Source: Dastarcus helophoroides
Taxonomy: Eukaryota; Arthropoda; Insecta; Coleoptera; Bothrideridae
Reading direction: 5' to 3'
DNA length: 64,000 nucleotides
Assembly: GCA_028583605.1 (NCBI GenBank)
Contig: CM053330.1
Location: 17,757,539-17,821,538, forward strand
In this document: positions 1 through 12,571 of the stretch, piece by piece
Position numbering within the stretch: the stretch's first letter is position 1
How the letters are laid out: each line of letters starts with the position of its first letter
Position numbers and translations under genes: made by a program
Notes under the pieces: generated by a model
Database searches by the model: none
Seen by the model: the letters and a program-made list of their open reading frames with translations, nothing else
What the model was told of the DNA's origin: nothing

Positions 1-32
1 CTGCAGAAAAAGATCGAAATTTTCAGAAAGTG

Positions 33-2462
33 AATTTTATTAAAGCAGAAATTTTTGAAAAGTTCCAGTTTTGAAAAAATCCAAAATTGTTACAATCGTG
101 AAAATGTTCAAAATAAAAAAGAAAACGGAAAGAGTCGAAATTTAAATAGACAAAGTTTTAAAAAAATCGAATTTTTAATTTAACAAAAAAATGATTTATT
201 TAACTGGGCATAGAAAGTAGTTGCATGGCAAAACTGATAATGTTTCACCCTCATAATCGACTGGTGTCAGCTACTTTTGTTTGATAAATTTTTTTGCGCA
301 CAGTCACGACGTATTTTTGTAGTGGGGTCCGCCAAGCGCGGGGCCCGTAGCATTTGCTAACCCTTGCTACGTGGTTAATGAGACATGGTTAAAAATCCTC
401 CGCTTTAAAGTGCCAGCGAGATTAAAATTGAAATTTCAAAATTAAAGTCGAAATTAACAAAAAAATTACAATACATTACGAATTTAGTCACAGTTAAAAA
501 AATATTAAAATTTTGAAGATAAGGTCTAAGTTTCCAAATAAGAATCAAAACTTGCGATTTAAGCCGAGAAAAATCGAAATATCGAGGTGCTAATTGAAAT
601 TTATGTAGATAAAAATGGACCACCATAAAATCGTAATTTCGGTAAAAATTAGGATTTTGTGTTAAATTTTTAGAAAAAGCGAAAAAAAGTTATACTTGGA
701 AAAACTCATTTTTTCTAAAATGTTGAGGTTGTTTTTCTAGAATTTCAATTTGTTCAATTTGAAGAAATTTAAGTAAATATAAAAGTTTTAATTCTTTCCT
801 AGAAACCAATTGAATCGATGTTAAATACACAGCGTTATTAAAAGTTGAAATTTGGGGAACACATTTTCTGATTTGGATGTCAGAGTTTTCTTCCAGAGTT
901 AACAATGTCCAATTTGGTCCCCATCTAGCCACGGGCTTGAAGTAAAAGTAATTTTAAACGAAATTATATGTTTTATATCAGCGTCTCCCAAACTTTTTTG
1001 TCATGGCCCGGTTATTATTATGCTTCCCCTTCGTGACAGATTAAAAGATAACTTAACTTAATACTTCGTTTTCTTTCTCAAGATGTCGTTCACATTTTGA
1101 GGTTAAAAGTTTTTTCTTTCTAAAAATTTTAATTTTCTTTCCTCAAAATATAGACTTCGATCCCAAAACTTTGCCTCGGAATCCCGAGTTGAAGGTCGAT
1201 CTGTTATCTCTCTTTAATCTTAAAATTGGATTTTATCACCATGCTGAATTTCTTTTAAAATTTCGGTACTTTTCTAAACCTTTTTCGAATAGATTTGATT
1301 TTTTATATTTGTCTAAAAATTCAAGATTAAATACACTTTATTTTCTGAAAATTTTGACTTAAATTTTGCTATTTTGAATTTTGAAGTGAACATTGAAAGA
1401 AAAATGTGGAGAATTTTGAAAATAGGATCAAACTTTTGAAAGAAAACCTAAAATGGTAAAACTTTTCTAAAAAGTTCGAATTTAAATTTTGAATTTTTGA
1501 TGTTTAACCTAAAATTTTGCTTTTTTTATTTCGACTTTTTTCTAAATATTTCGGCTTTAGAAATCGTAAGGTTTTGTTTTCAAAACTTCTACTCTAAACT
1601 CAAATTAGTCTTTTTCCTAAAGCCAGTTTTAGCCAAAAATTTTCTCACCGTTGAAATAGATTGACATTGATTTTTTAGAGACTTTTAGTGAAAATTGAAT
1701 ATTTTTAAAACCCATAATATCGACTTTAAATAGAAATTTGGACTTTTTTTTTCAAATTTAGAAATCAGAAGCTATAATTATGTTTTTTTTCTCTAATTTT
1801 TCACTATTTCTCCCAAAATTTCCATCTTAATTTAAAAAATCGATTTAGTATAGTAAAAAAAGGAAATTTCAAAATACGAGCTTGCAAGTGGTCTTTCAAG
1901 TTTTATTTCTGTGAGTTTAAGCTGGCAGTTTTAACAAAAAATATCAACATTCAAAATTTTTAAAAAATTAATATCTAGTTTGTAGAGGAAATTTCGTAAA
2001 AAGACTGAAAATTTTTAATGTAAATCATATTTCTAAAGAAAATCGAAATTTCCAAAAAATTAAATTAATAAAAAAAGTAGAATTTTTTTAAGTCAACAAT
2101 TGCAAAAAGTTAGAAAAAGAAAAATGTACAAAAAAAGATGAAAATTCTGTGTTTAAATGTTTAAAAAACTCAAAATTTTGAAATTTCGTTTTTTTAAGTT
2201 AAATTTACAAAAAAATTCGAGAAAAAGTAAAAAATTTGAAGTCAAAATTTTGATAAAAAGTGAAAATTTTGATAAAAATGGAAATTTAGAAAAAGTGGAA
2301 AAAAATTTTATTTAAAAAAAATGTCTAATTTTTTAAATAAATTGATAGGTTTTTATAAAAACTTCAAAATTTCGATAAAAAGGTGAAAATTTGAAATCGA
2401 AATTTTTACAAAATAGTCGAAATTTAGAAATAACGTACATTTAGAAATTATGTAATTTTCAA
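33..2462. repeat. 2.4-kb direct repeat, copy 1
   Basis: This block recurs in the same orientation at 6810-9198 with only small substitutions and indels. Shared landmarks include a GC-richer stretch (about 322-380, containing GGTCCGCCAAGCGCG), a hAT-terminus-like start near 979 (CAGCGTCTCCCAAACTTTTT) and a T-rich block near 1150-1850. No coding sequence is convincing; the 63-codon frame at 1171-1362 is also present in copy 2 but resembles nothing I know. It could be a dispersed non-autonomous element present twice or a local duplication. Confidence 0.85.
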
Positions 2463-3077
2463 AAAAACCGAAATTTCCAATTTAAAAATAGGTCAAATTT
2501 TAAATAAAGAGATGAAATTTTTAAATAAAGAAATTTTTGAGAAAAGACAAAATTTTGGAATTAAGTCGAAAACTTTTAAAAAAATTGAAGTTTGAAAAAA
2601 AGTTAAACTTAAAAAGTCAAAATTTGAAATGAAATCCAAATCTTGACAAAATTCAACTTTAAAAAAAACATTTTTAAAATATCAGTCAAATATTTTTAAA
2701 AAATTCAAAGTTTGAAAAAAAATTAAAAGTCAAATTACATTTGAATAAAAAAAAAATTATAAAATTGGAATAACTTCAAAAAAAATGACATTTTGAAAAA
2801 TTTGCCGAAATTTTGACAGATTTCAGAGATTAAAAATAATCGAAATGAAAAGTGTTCAAATAAAAATTAAACTTGTTTAGAATTGCTTAAAGTTTCTATT
2901 TTTAAACTCCAAAATTCGAAATTTAACCTCATAATTCCATCTATTTTCTCGAAATTTAGAAACATTTTTATTTTAAATATCAATTTTTCTTTTGTAAAAT
3001 TAAATTTTACGGAAATCACAATATTTCGATTTTCTGTTTCTCCAAATTTAGAATTTAAATTCAACTCTTTCGTCACC
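2463..3077. other. A-rich degenerate repeat DNA, no gene seen
   Basis: Sequence made of runs of A with repeated words such as GAAATTTT and AGTCGAAA, changing to T-rich (the complementary form) after about 2880. Frames here are low-complexity K/N/F/I strings. No gene is supported. Confidence 0.7.
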
Positions 3078-3224
3078 AAAAAGAATTTTTCCCAAAAATT
3101 ACAACCTATCCTTGTTTGAAAAGGGGGTTCATCGTCATCTGTCCTTGTTTCCGTATCCTTCTTGCAGTGCTTCGAAGGCATAATGGGGTTGTCCTTTGCG
3201 AGTGGAGTAAACTTAAAAAAAAAA
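3078..3224 (+). mobile_element. 5'-truncated 3' end of the jockey/CR1-like retrotransposon
   Basis: About 145 bp matching the last segment of the element at 32405-35612: the CCTATCCTTGTTT run, the GCATAATGGGGTT segment and the terminal AGTGGA-TAAACTT followed by poly(A). 5' truncation with an A-tail is the usual product of target-primed reverse transcription, so this is a second insertion of the same family. Confidence 0.85.
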
Positions 3225-3503
3225 CATGTTTTTCTTGTAAATTTCGAGTTGTTCTGGAATTGTCTTGAGTAATTACCTAATTGATTTAAAGAAGTAAGAG
3301 TATGGTCATGTGTTATGATGAGAGACAGGATCAAAAGGACCAAAACCAGAGTTACGTAATTTACGGATAATCCTTAAATGTACAGGGTGATTGTTTATAA
3401 TGTCCCCCCCATCTTACCTTTTTTGTTTTTCGTATCAGAGAAAAATGTTGAATACAAAAGTGATACAAAATAATGTAAACTATTTGCAGAATATATTTAT
3501 CTA
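3225..3503. other. Short intergenic stretch with transposon-end remnants
   Basis: Contains a GTAATTTACGGATAATCC segment resembling the ends of the element remnants near 53690 and 56500, and a TACAGGGTGATTG segment at about 3380 that looks like one terminus of another Tc1/mariner-type element. No partner terminus or gene was found. Confidence 0.35.
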
Positions 3504-6175
3504 TACAGGGTGGGCCACGCTGAACGCTGCGGCCTCTAGGAGGTATGGGATAACATATTTTAAAAATAAATATAGCAGTTAAATATTGGACAATAAGGTA
3601 TACATGCTAAAAATATTTTCAAACATACAGGAAAATTGCTACATATCAAAGTTGTGATTTTTTTAAAGGAGACACTATGTTTTTTTTTCTCATTTTTAAA
3701 TTCAGTGCAAAAAAGTACGTCAGTTTTATTCAGGTTACCCCTGCACCAAAACTTTACCCTTTTTAAATTAATCAGGTTTTTTTAAAAAAAGACGAGTTTC
3801 GCAAAATGTTAATCTTACTCCCGAAAGTGAAAAATTTTAATGGTGGCGTCTTCAAATTTTTATTTGGCATACCTCTTGCTAGAAAATGCAGTTGGGGCAA
3901 ATACCTAACTTTATAACAGGACGTTTCAAATTTATCGAAACATTTACTCAAAATTAGGATTTAAATTTCTTTGTAAATTTAAAAAAAACACCCAGTATAT
4001 TTTTATTTTAAATACTAGAAAATTTAATTCTCTTTCAGATGGTATACACTTTGTATACACTTTTTCTACTCAAGTTCAAAGGTTTGAGAGATAAAACTCA
4101 TTTTTGACGAATTATGCTGCTTTTAATCCGATATCTAAGATAAAATAACATTTGATCATAGTTGGCAGACGTCATTGAGTTGACGTAACTCTTATAATAA
4201 GTTAAATTGCACTTTCTTAATTCAAGAGAGTTTATGTTGACTTCTTTATTAAGTTAAAGTTGAATTTGCTAAAATGGGAGGATATTCTGTTGACGAAAAG
4301 GTCAACAAGATTTTGACAATAGGTGAATGTTACAAAAACTGTTTATTAGCATCCAGAGTATACGCTCAAAAATTTCCGGATAAAAGGCATCCGGATAAAA
4401 ATGTCTTTCAAAGACTGTTAGCAAGATTTCGTGAATCAGGTACCATTGGTTATGAAACCCGTAAAATGTCAAAACCTGTTACGGGAAACGAAGGAAATGA
4501 GTTTCTTATAATGCAGTGAATTACTGAAAACCCTAATGTAAGTACCAGAATTCTTGAAAAAGAAATTACGATAAGCAGAACAAATATACGAAAAATACTT
4601 AAGAAACATCAATATCATCCATATCACTATGAAATGCACCAACATATGTACGGAAGAGATTTTGAAAGACGTTTGGAATTTTGTGTATGGTTTCTTGAGA
4701 AAGTTGGAGAAGAACCTGACTTTTATGGTTCTATTTTATTCACAGATGAATGCACGTTCCATAATACCGGCCTAGTTAATCGTCACAATTTTCATTATTA
4801 TAGCACTGAAAATCCACATTTATTTCGTAGTCAGGATTATCAAAATCGTTGGAGCGTTAATGTATTTGGTGGAGTTATTGGCAATAACGTCGTTGGGCCA
4901 TACTTTTTTGATGGCTCCTTAAGTGGGCAAGTTTTTTTAAGATTTCTAAAAACACATTTCTGGATTATACTAGAAAATGTACCCTTAAATACAAGGTCAA
5001 AAATGTGGGTTCAGTTAGACGGAGCTCCTGCCCATTTTCACACTTCCGTAAGGGAATATTTAAATAGGAAATTTCAAAATAAATGGATTGGTAGAGGCGG
5101 TCCCCATAGCTGGCCACCCAGATCGCCGGACCTAACCCCAATGGACTTTTTCCTATGGGGGTATGTAAAAAACATTGTATACAATGTTTCCCCTACCACC
5201 CCAGAGAACATGAAAAATCAAATAGAAATGCTTTTCAAACAATTGACGAAAGTATTTTAACAAACGTTAAGAACTCTTTTGAGAAAAGAATAAGACTTTG
5301 TGTAGAACAAAATGGTTCCCACATTGAACATTTGTTGGAGTAGAAGATTGTTTTTTATTTCTGTTGGATATTAGTTTCGCAATTTCATTAAATACTACAC
5401 TAAGTATGTAGTTGTCTTTTTTAAATAAAACTATTTGTAAATTAAGCTAGGTTAAAATAAAACAAATGAAATTACCTTACATAAGTCACTATAGTTTAGC
5501 AAAGCATGCCATCCTTGATCAAAATTTGTTTCTTTTTGGATAATGATGAGAAATAGCACAATTCCTGAAAACAGTTATATTTCTTAAACTACTGAATTTA
5601 AGCATAGAAAACGTACATACCAACTTAAAGACAAATAAATATGTCATTATTTAAAATTAAAAGATACTGGGTGTTCCGTTTAAATTTACAAAGAAAACGA
5701 CGTCTGAAGTTTAAGTAAATGTTCCGGTGAATTTGGAACATCCTGTATAAATTTTGAAACTTGTCCAAACTGCATTTTCTAGTAAATGGTATGCCAAATG
5801 AAAATTTATAGATGACACTGTCAAAATTATTTACTTTAAGGGATAAAATATTTCTTTTTGAAAACCTTGAAACCTTGTATTTAAAAAAAAAAGTGGATTT
5901 TCTCAAAAAAGGTTAGGTTTAGGTATAGGAAAACCATATAAAAATTGACTTTATTTTTAGCGCTGAATGTAAAAATAAAAAGAAAAATATGGTGTCCCAT
6001 TTAAAAAATTACAACTCTTATATGTAACTATTTACTAAAACATCCTGTATATTTCTTCAAAATATTTTTGACATGTAGATCCCAGCAATTCATATTTAAA
6101 CATAATATTTATTTTGAAAAATATGTTATCTTATAGCTCCTAGAGGCCGTAGCGTAGAGATTGGCCTACCCTGTA
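3504..6175 (+). mobile_element. DD41D Tc1/mariner-superfamily transposon with long diverged terminal inverted repeats
   Basis: The element starts TACAGGGTGGGCC and ends with the inverted form GGCCTACCCTGTA, each flanked by TA (3502-3503 and 6176-6177), the expected target duplication. The inverted similarity continues inward for roughly 500 bp on each side (about 3504-4012 against 5665-6175): both arms share the CCTCTAGGAG block near the tip, the TTTGGCATACC block and the AACACCCAGTAT block, but are much diverged. The transposase gene lies between them. The internal decay points to an old, inactive copy. Confidence 0.85.
4274..5343 (+). pseudogene. Transposase pseudogene (DD41D Tc1/mariner-like)
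   Basis: The N-terminal part is a helix-turn-helix region of the DUF4817 type (ASRVYAQKFPDKRHPD), which would bind the inverted repeats. The DDE catalytic part follows: first Asp in LFTDECTF, second in QLDGAPAH, third in SPDLTPMDFFLWG. The spacing between the last two Asp is 41 residues, unlike classical mariner (34). The frame is broken twice: an in-frame TGA at 4517-4519, and a one-base frameshift near 5235, after which the C-terminus continues in another frame to 5343. Without these breaks the frame would be about 355 codons. It is not expected to give active protein. Confidence 0.9.
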
Positions 6176-6177
6176 TA

Positions 6178-6809
6178 CAGGTTATTCCAGAAATGAGTGA
6201 CAGATGACGAAATTAATTAAATTTAGGTACAGGACAGGTTACAGAAAAATATTCAGAGTTTTTCGAAGATTCTAAAAAGTTAGCAATATACAAATAAAAA
6301 TCATCATTTTTAAAAAAGTAGAAATTTTTGGAAAAGTCGAAACTTTTAATAGGCAAAATTTTCAAAAAAGTTAAAAATTTTGGAAAAAATCCAAGTTTCG
6401 AAAAACTGTCGAAACTCTTTAAAAAGTCCAAATTACTACAAGAAGTCGAAATTTTGAAAATGAAAGTCCAAATTTTCAAATAAAATTGCTATTTTGAAAA
6501 AATCCAAGCTTTAAAAAAGTCGGCAGGGTCCAAATAGTTAATATTTTCAAAAAAAAGCTGAAAAACTCAATATTTTTCTTCAGATTTTCAAAAGTATTCA
6601 AAATTTTCGAGCAAAAGGCCAGAGTTACCAGAATGAAAATATTCAAAAAAGTCGAAATTTTAAAAACGTCTCCATTTTAACAAAAAAGTCGAAATTTTAA
6701 AAAACGTTACATTTGAACAAAAGAATCGAATTTTTGAAATAAAATCCTGAGGAAACTGCAACTAATATTCATAAAATACATTTTTAAAAACGGTGAAAAT
6801 AAAAAAATA
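6178..6809. other. A-rich degenerate repeat DNA, no gene seen
   Basis: Dense AAAAAGTCGAAATTTT-like words with irregular spacing. Short minus-strand frames are low-complexity F/S/I/K strings. Nothing functional is visible. Confidence 0.7.
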
Positions 6810-9198
6810 AATTTTATTAAAGCAGAAATTTTCGAAAAGTGCCAGTTTTGAAAAAAATCCAAAATTGTTACAATCGTGAAAGTGTTCAAAATAAGAAAGA
6901 AAAGGGAAAGAGTCGAAATTTAAATGGACAAAGTTTAAAAAAATCGAATTTTTAATTTAACAAAAAAATGATTTATTTGACTGCGCATAGAAAGTAGTTG
7001 CATGGCAAAACTGGTAATGTTTCATCCTCATAATCGACTGGTGTCAGCTAGTTTTGTTTGATACATTTTTTTGCGCATAGGCATGAAGTATTTTTGTAGT
7101 GGGGTCCGCCAAGCGCGAGACCCTTAGCATTTGCTAACCCTTGCTACATGGTTAATGAGGCACTCCGCTTTAAAATGCAAACGAGATTAAAATTGAAATT
7201 TCGAAATTAAGGTCGAATTTACCAGAACAAGTATAATACTTTACGAATTCAGTCACAGTTAAACAAAATTTTAAATTTTCAAATAAGAATCAAAATGTTT
7301 CGGTTTAAGTCGAAAAAAATCGAAATATCGAGGTGCTAATTGAAATTTATGTAGATAAAAATGGACCACCATAAAATCGTAATTTCGGTAAAAATTAGGA
7401 TTTTATGTTAAATTTTTAGAAAAAGCGAAAAAAACGTTATACTTGAAAAACTCATTTTTTCTAAAATTTTGAGGTTTTTCTGGAATTTCAATTTGTTCAA
7501 TTTAAAGAAATTTAAGTAAATTTAAAATTTTTAATTCTTTGCTAGAAACCACTTGAATCGATGTTAAAGAACATCGTTATTAAAAGTTGAAATTTGGGGA
7601 ACACATTTTTTGATTTTCTTTTCTTTTCTGCCAGAGTCAACAATGTCCAATTTGGCCCCCATCTAGCCGCGGGCTTGAAGTAACGGTAATTTAAAACGAA
7701 ATTATATGTTTTATATCAGCGTCTCCCAAACTTTTTTGTCAGGGCACGGTTATTTTTAAGCTTCCCCTTCGTGACCGATTAAAAGATTTTTTAACTCAAT
7801 ACTTCGTTTTCTTTCTCAAAATTTCGCCCACATTTTGAGGTTAGAAGTTTTTTCTTTCTAGAAATTTTAATTTTCTTTCCTCAAAATATTGACTTCGATC
7901 CCAAAACTTTGCCCCGGAATTCCGAGTTGAAGTTCGATCTATTATCCTTCTTTAATCTTAAAATTGGATTTTATCACCATGCTGAATTTCTTTTAAAATT
8001 TCGGTACTTTTTTGAACCTTTTTCGAATAGATTTGATTTTTTATATTTGTCCAAAAATTCAAGATTAAATACACTTTATTTTCTGAAAATTTTGACTTAA
8101 ATTTTGCTATTTTGAATTTTGAAGTGAACATTGAAAGAAAAATGTGAAGAATTTTGAAAATAGGATCAAACTTTTGAAAGAAAACCTAAAATGGTAAAAC
8201 TTTTCCAAAAAGTTCGAATTTAAATTTTGAATTTTTGATGTTTAACCTAAAATTTTGCTTTTTTTATTTCGACTTTTTTCTAAAGATTTCGGCTTTAGAA
8301 ATCGTAAGGTTTTGTTTTCAAAACTTCTACTCTAAACTCAAATTAGTCTTTTTCCCAAAGCCAGTTTTAGCCAAAAATTTTCTCACCGTTGAAATAGATT
8401 GACATTGATTTTTTAGAAACTTTTAGTGAAAATTAAAAATTTTTTAAACCCATAATATCGACTTTAAATAGAAATTTGGACTTTTTTGTCAAATTTAGAA
8501 ATCAGAAGCTATAATTATGTTTTTTTCTGGAATTTTTCACCATTTCTCCCAAAATTTCCATCTTAATTTAAAAAATCGATTTAGTATAGTAAAAAAAGGA
8601 AATTTCAAAATACGAGCTTGCAAGTGGTCTTTCAAGTTTTATTTCTGTGAATTTAAGCTGGCAGTTTTAACAAAAAATATCAACATTCAAAATTTTTAAA
8701 AAATTAATATCTAGTTTGTAGAGGAAATTTCGTAAAAAGACTGAAAATTTTTAATGTAAATCATATTTCTAAAGAAAGTCGAAATTTCCAAAAAATTAAA
8801 TTAATAAAAAAAATAGAATTTTTTTAAGTCAACAATTGCAAAAAGTTAGAAAAAGAAAAATGTACAAAAAAAATGAAAATTCTGTGTTTGAATGTTTAAA
8901 AAACTCAAAATTTTGAAATTTCGTTTTTTTAAGTTAAATTTACAAAAAAATTCGAGAAAAAGTAAAAAATTTGAAGTCAAAATTTTGGAAAAAAGTGAAA
9001 ATTTTGATAAAAATGGAAATTTTGAAAAAGTGGAAAAAAAATTATTTAAAAAAATGTCTAATTTTTTAAATAAATTGATAGGTATTTATAAAAACTTCAA
9101 AATTTCGATAAAAAGGTGGAAATTTGAAATCGAAATTTTTACAAAAAAGTCGAAATTTAGAAATAACGTACATTTAGAAATTATGTAATTTTCAAAAA
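6810..9198. repeat. 2.4-kb direct repeat, copy 2
   Basis: Second copy of the block at 33-2462, same orientation. The two run in parallel from the TTTATTAAAGCAGAAATTTT segment to the TTATGTAATTTTCAAAAAAA segment and then diverge into unrelated A-rich sequence. The offset changes from about 6777 at the start to about 6735 at the end because of small indels. Confidence 0.85.
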
Positions 9199-10242
9199 AA
9201 AGTCGTAATTTTCATAAAAATATAATTCTTCGGAAAAGATTAAAAATAGTCTCAGAAAGTCATCATTTCGAAAAAAACAGAATTATTTTTAAAAAAAGTC
9301 TACCTTTTGAAAAAGTCGAAATTTTCTTTAGAAAAATTTCAAAAACTACAGTAAAAGTCGAAATATCAAAACAAAGTACGAAATTTAGAAAATAACTTGA
9401 ATTTTTCGAAAATAAAGTAAAAACTTTGAAAAAAAGTTAAAATTTTCAGTCGAAGTTTTTAAAATGAATTAAATAAAATTATCTAAAAAAACCGAAATTT
9501 TGATAAAGGTTGACATATTTAAAATAAATCAAATAATTGCGAAAAAGTCGAAAATTTGAAGTAAATATGTAAATTCACAAAATAAGCGAAATTTTGAAAA
9601 AAAGCCAACATTTTGAAAGAAAAATGGTAATTTTGAAAAAGTGCAAATTTTACAAAATAAAGTAAATTTTTAAATGTCGAAGATTCAAAAAAGGTCTAAA
9701 TTTTCAATAAAAAATTAGAAACAATGAAAACTTTTTAAAAAGTTTATTTTTAATTCGAAATTTTTAAAAAGCGGACTCTTATAATCAACATTTTTAAAAA
9801 GGTCGAAGTTTTCAGTCAGTCACAATTTTCAAAAAAAGTAATAATTTTGAAGAAGGTTGAAATTTGCAGTTGATCGAAATTTTCAAAAAAAAGTCAAAAT
9901 ATTCAAAAAAAAATGGAAGTTCCAGAAAAAGAAGAAAATTGAATTTTTGCAAAAATTTCAATTATTAAAAAAGTGGAAATTTTCAACAAAAAAATTAAAT
10001 TAAAAAAAATCATTTTAAAAATTAGTTTTTTTTTAAATAAAATTTTAAAAAATTGGGCAGCTATGGGGACTGCGGAGAGAAGCAAAAACCTAAAACTATG
10101 ATTCAACAAATTTTAAGATATTTCAAAAAAAAACTTTTTTCAAATTTTCAGAGGTTTCTCTCAGTTGAGGAAAAGTAAAAATAATTGGGGGCAGCGATTA
10201 ACATCCGCCCCCCCCATATCCCCCCAAATTTTCTTTTGTATA
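9199..10242. other. A-rich degenerate repeat DNA, no gene seen
   Basis: Continuous A-rich block with AGTCGAAATTTT-type words up to about 10140, then a short C-run (around 10208) before the next transposon. No gene. Confidence 0.7.
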
Positions 10243-12571
10243 TACAGGGTGAGTCACTAAGCGGGAATCGGTCTTTGGTAGGCGTATCGTTCAAAATATC
10301 GAAAAATGTTTCGAATAAAAGTTGTTCGAAATAAAGTTCTTCACAACCTAAAATTATTGCCAATTATGGCGGCCTTCCGGTTGCACTGGAAGTGAACACA
10401 ACTTTCTTATTTTAAATAGAACACCCTATGTATTTTTACATTTTTGGATTCCTTGTTAAAAATGAATATGAATTTATTAGGACGACATAGGCCCTTAGTT
10501 GAACCGTTTTCGCGTAATTTAATTTTTTTGGTTAAATTTGACGATTTCGGACCTTGACGCCATTAACGATATTTTCCAAACGCAATGGCTCAGAGTTGTG
10601 TGGCATACGGTTTTGGATTCAGGAAGAAATGGAGTATTTGTTTACGTCTTTGCTGTCAGCAAGATTTCTTAAATTTCTTCACATCCGTCGACTCAATTCT
10701 TCAGTTGTTCAAACATGCATAACTTAATTTTTTCAAATGGAACCACCTATCTTGGATTATCTTATCGGATGCGAGATTAAATTACTTTTTTTTTGGTACC
10801 AGGTATTGCCACCTCCGTCCAATAATTTTTGAGAAATTTAGAATTTTGAAAAAAATTTAATTAATTTCGTATTATCGCGTTAGCTCTGGATGTCGCGGTT
10901 TTGTTTCGTCTCGTTTGTCCGGCAATAACTGACAGTTTATCTCATTGTTGTCGCGAGGTCTTGGTATTAGTACTGAAAGACAATATTTTCTCAAGAAGAA
11001 TTGGTCGATATGGTTTACGCCTTGGGCAGTGCTGACAGAAATCTTCTAGGGTAGTTGGTGGTTCCTTTTACACAACTTGCTTAACATGACCCCACAAGAA
11101 AAAGTCTGGCTTAGTTAAATCCGGTGATCTTGAGGGCCATGCCACTGGACCTCCTCTTCCTATCCACTTGTTACGGAATTGTGTATTGAGGAAGTCCCTT
11201 ACATCCCTTCCATAATGTGCCGGTGGCCCATCAAGTAGTTCACCACCCCAAACATTCAGAGACCACCTATGCTGATGGTCTAAGGGCCTTATCCAATGAG
11301 GATTTTCAGTGTGGTAGTAATGGGAGTTGTGTCTTCCGACGAAGCCGTTCTTATGAAATGTACATTCGTCGGTAAATAGTACATTGTCCAAAACGTCATT
11401 TTGTTCTTGTAGTTTTCGTAACGCCCACTCACAAAACTGCATTCGGTTATTGAAATCAGCTTGATTGAGTTCCTGTACTAGCTGGACACGATACGGATGA
11501 AACTTATTTTTAAGCAAGATTCGTGAAACCGAGGTTTGACTTATTTGTAATTCCGTGCTTATTATTCTGGTACTTAAATGCGGATCTTGGACAACAGCAG
11601 CCGCTACTAAAACTTGGTTTTCTTCATGCTTCGTTGGTTTCTACGCTCCTTTTTCTCGTATTTCGTACTACCAGTTCGCTCAAACCTCTCTCTCAATTTA
11701 GCGAATGCCGCTGAATTTGGATGTCTCCGATCGGCAAAGCGTTGGGCATAAATTCTTGAGGCAAGAAATGAATTTCTGTCAGCACTACCCAAGGCGTAAA
11801 CCATATCGACCAATTCTTCTTGAGAAAACATTGTCTTTCAGTACTAATACCAAGACCTCGCGACAACAATGAGATAAACTGTCAGTTATTGCCGGACAAA
11901 CGAGACGAAACAAAACCGCGACATCCAGAGCTAACGCGATAATACGAAATTAATTAAAATTTTTAAAAAATTCTAAATTTCTCAAAAATTATTGGACGGA
12001 GATGGCAATACCTGGTACCAAAAAAAAGGTAATTTAATTTCACATCCGATAAGATAATCCAAGATAGGTGGTTCCATTTGAAAAAATTTAGTTATGCATG
12101 TTTGAACAACTGAAGAATTGAGTCGACGGATGTGAAGAAATTTAAGAAATCTTGCTAGCAGCAAAGACGTAAACAAATACTCCATTTCTTCCTGAATCCA
12201 AAACCGTATGCCACACAACTCTGAGTCATTGCGTTTGGAAAATATCGTTAATGGCGTCAAGCTCCGAAATCGTCAAATTTAATCAAAAAAATTAAATTAC
12301 GCGAAAACGGTTCAACTAAGGGCCTATGTCGTCTTAATAAACTCATATTCATTTTTAACAAGGAATCCAAAAATGTAAAAATACATAGGGTATTCTATTT
12401 AAAATAAGAAAGTTGTATTCATTTCCGGTGCAACCGGAAGGCCGCCATATTTGGCAATAATTTTAGGTTGTGGAGAACTTTATTTCGAACAACTTTTATT
12501 CGAAACATTTTTCGATATTTTGAACGATACGCCTGCCAATGACCGATTCCCGCTTAGTGACTCACCCTGTA
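10243..12571 (-). mobile_element. Foldback derivative of a DD41D transposon with two 800-bp inverted arms
   Basis: The left arm (10243-11042) and right arm (11772-12571) are near-identical reverse complements of about 800 bp, starting TACAGGGTGAGTCACTAAGC and ending with its inverse. The right arm holds the authentic 5' end and start codon of the transposase, which reads on the minus strand. At 11042/11043 the coding sequence stops abruptly after the KEPPTT region and is followed by an inverted copy of the 5' end, so the true 3' end is missing. The arms differ only by scattered substitutions and a few small indels, suggesting recent formation or homogenisation. Confidence 0.9.
11050..11831 (-). 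pseudogene. Truncated DD41D transposase, minus strand
   Basis: It starts at ATG 11831 with [19 protein letters not shown] and the helix-turn-helix ([15 protein letters not shown]), then frameshifts near 11640. The catalytic part continues in another frame with LFTDECTFH, then a deletion joins the LNVWGG segment straight to ELLDGPPAHYG, removing roughly 50 residues. The [19 protein letters not shown] block is present. The protein is cut by the left inverted arm after HVKQVV, so it is inactive. Compare the copy at 44498-45529, which keeps the C-terminus. Confidence 0.88.

Noticed and set aside
2867..3343. 158-codon minus-strand frame
   Set aside because: It crosses the retrotransposon tail antisense and low-complexity DNA; composition is F/K/N-rich without a domain.
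10148..10363. 71-codon frame, mirrored at 12451-12741
   Set aside because: It lies in the two inverted arms of the same transposon and is a by-product of their sequence, with no domain.
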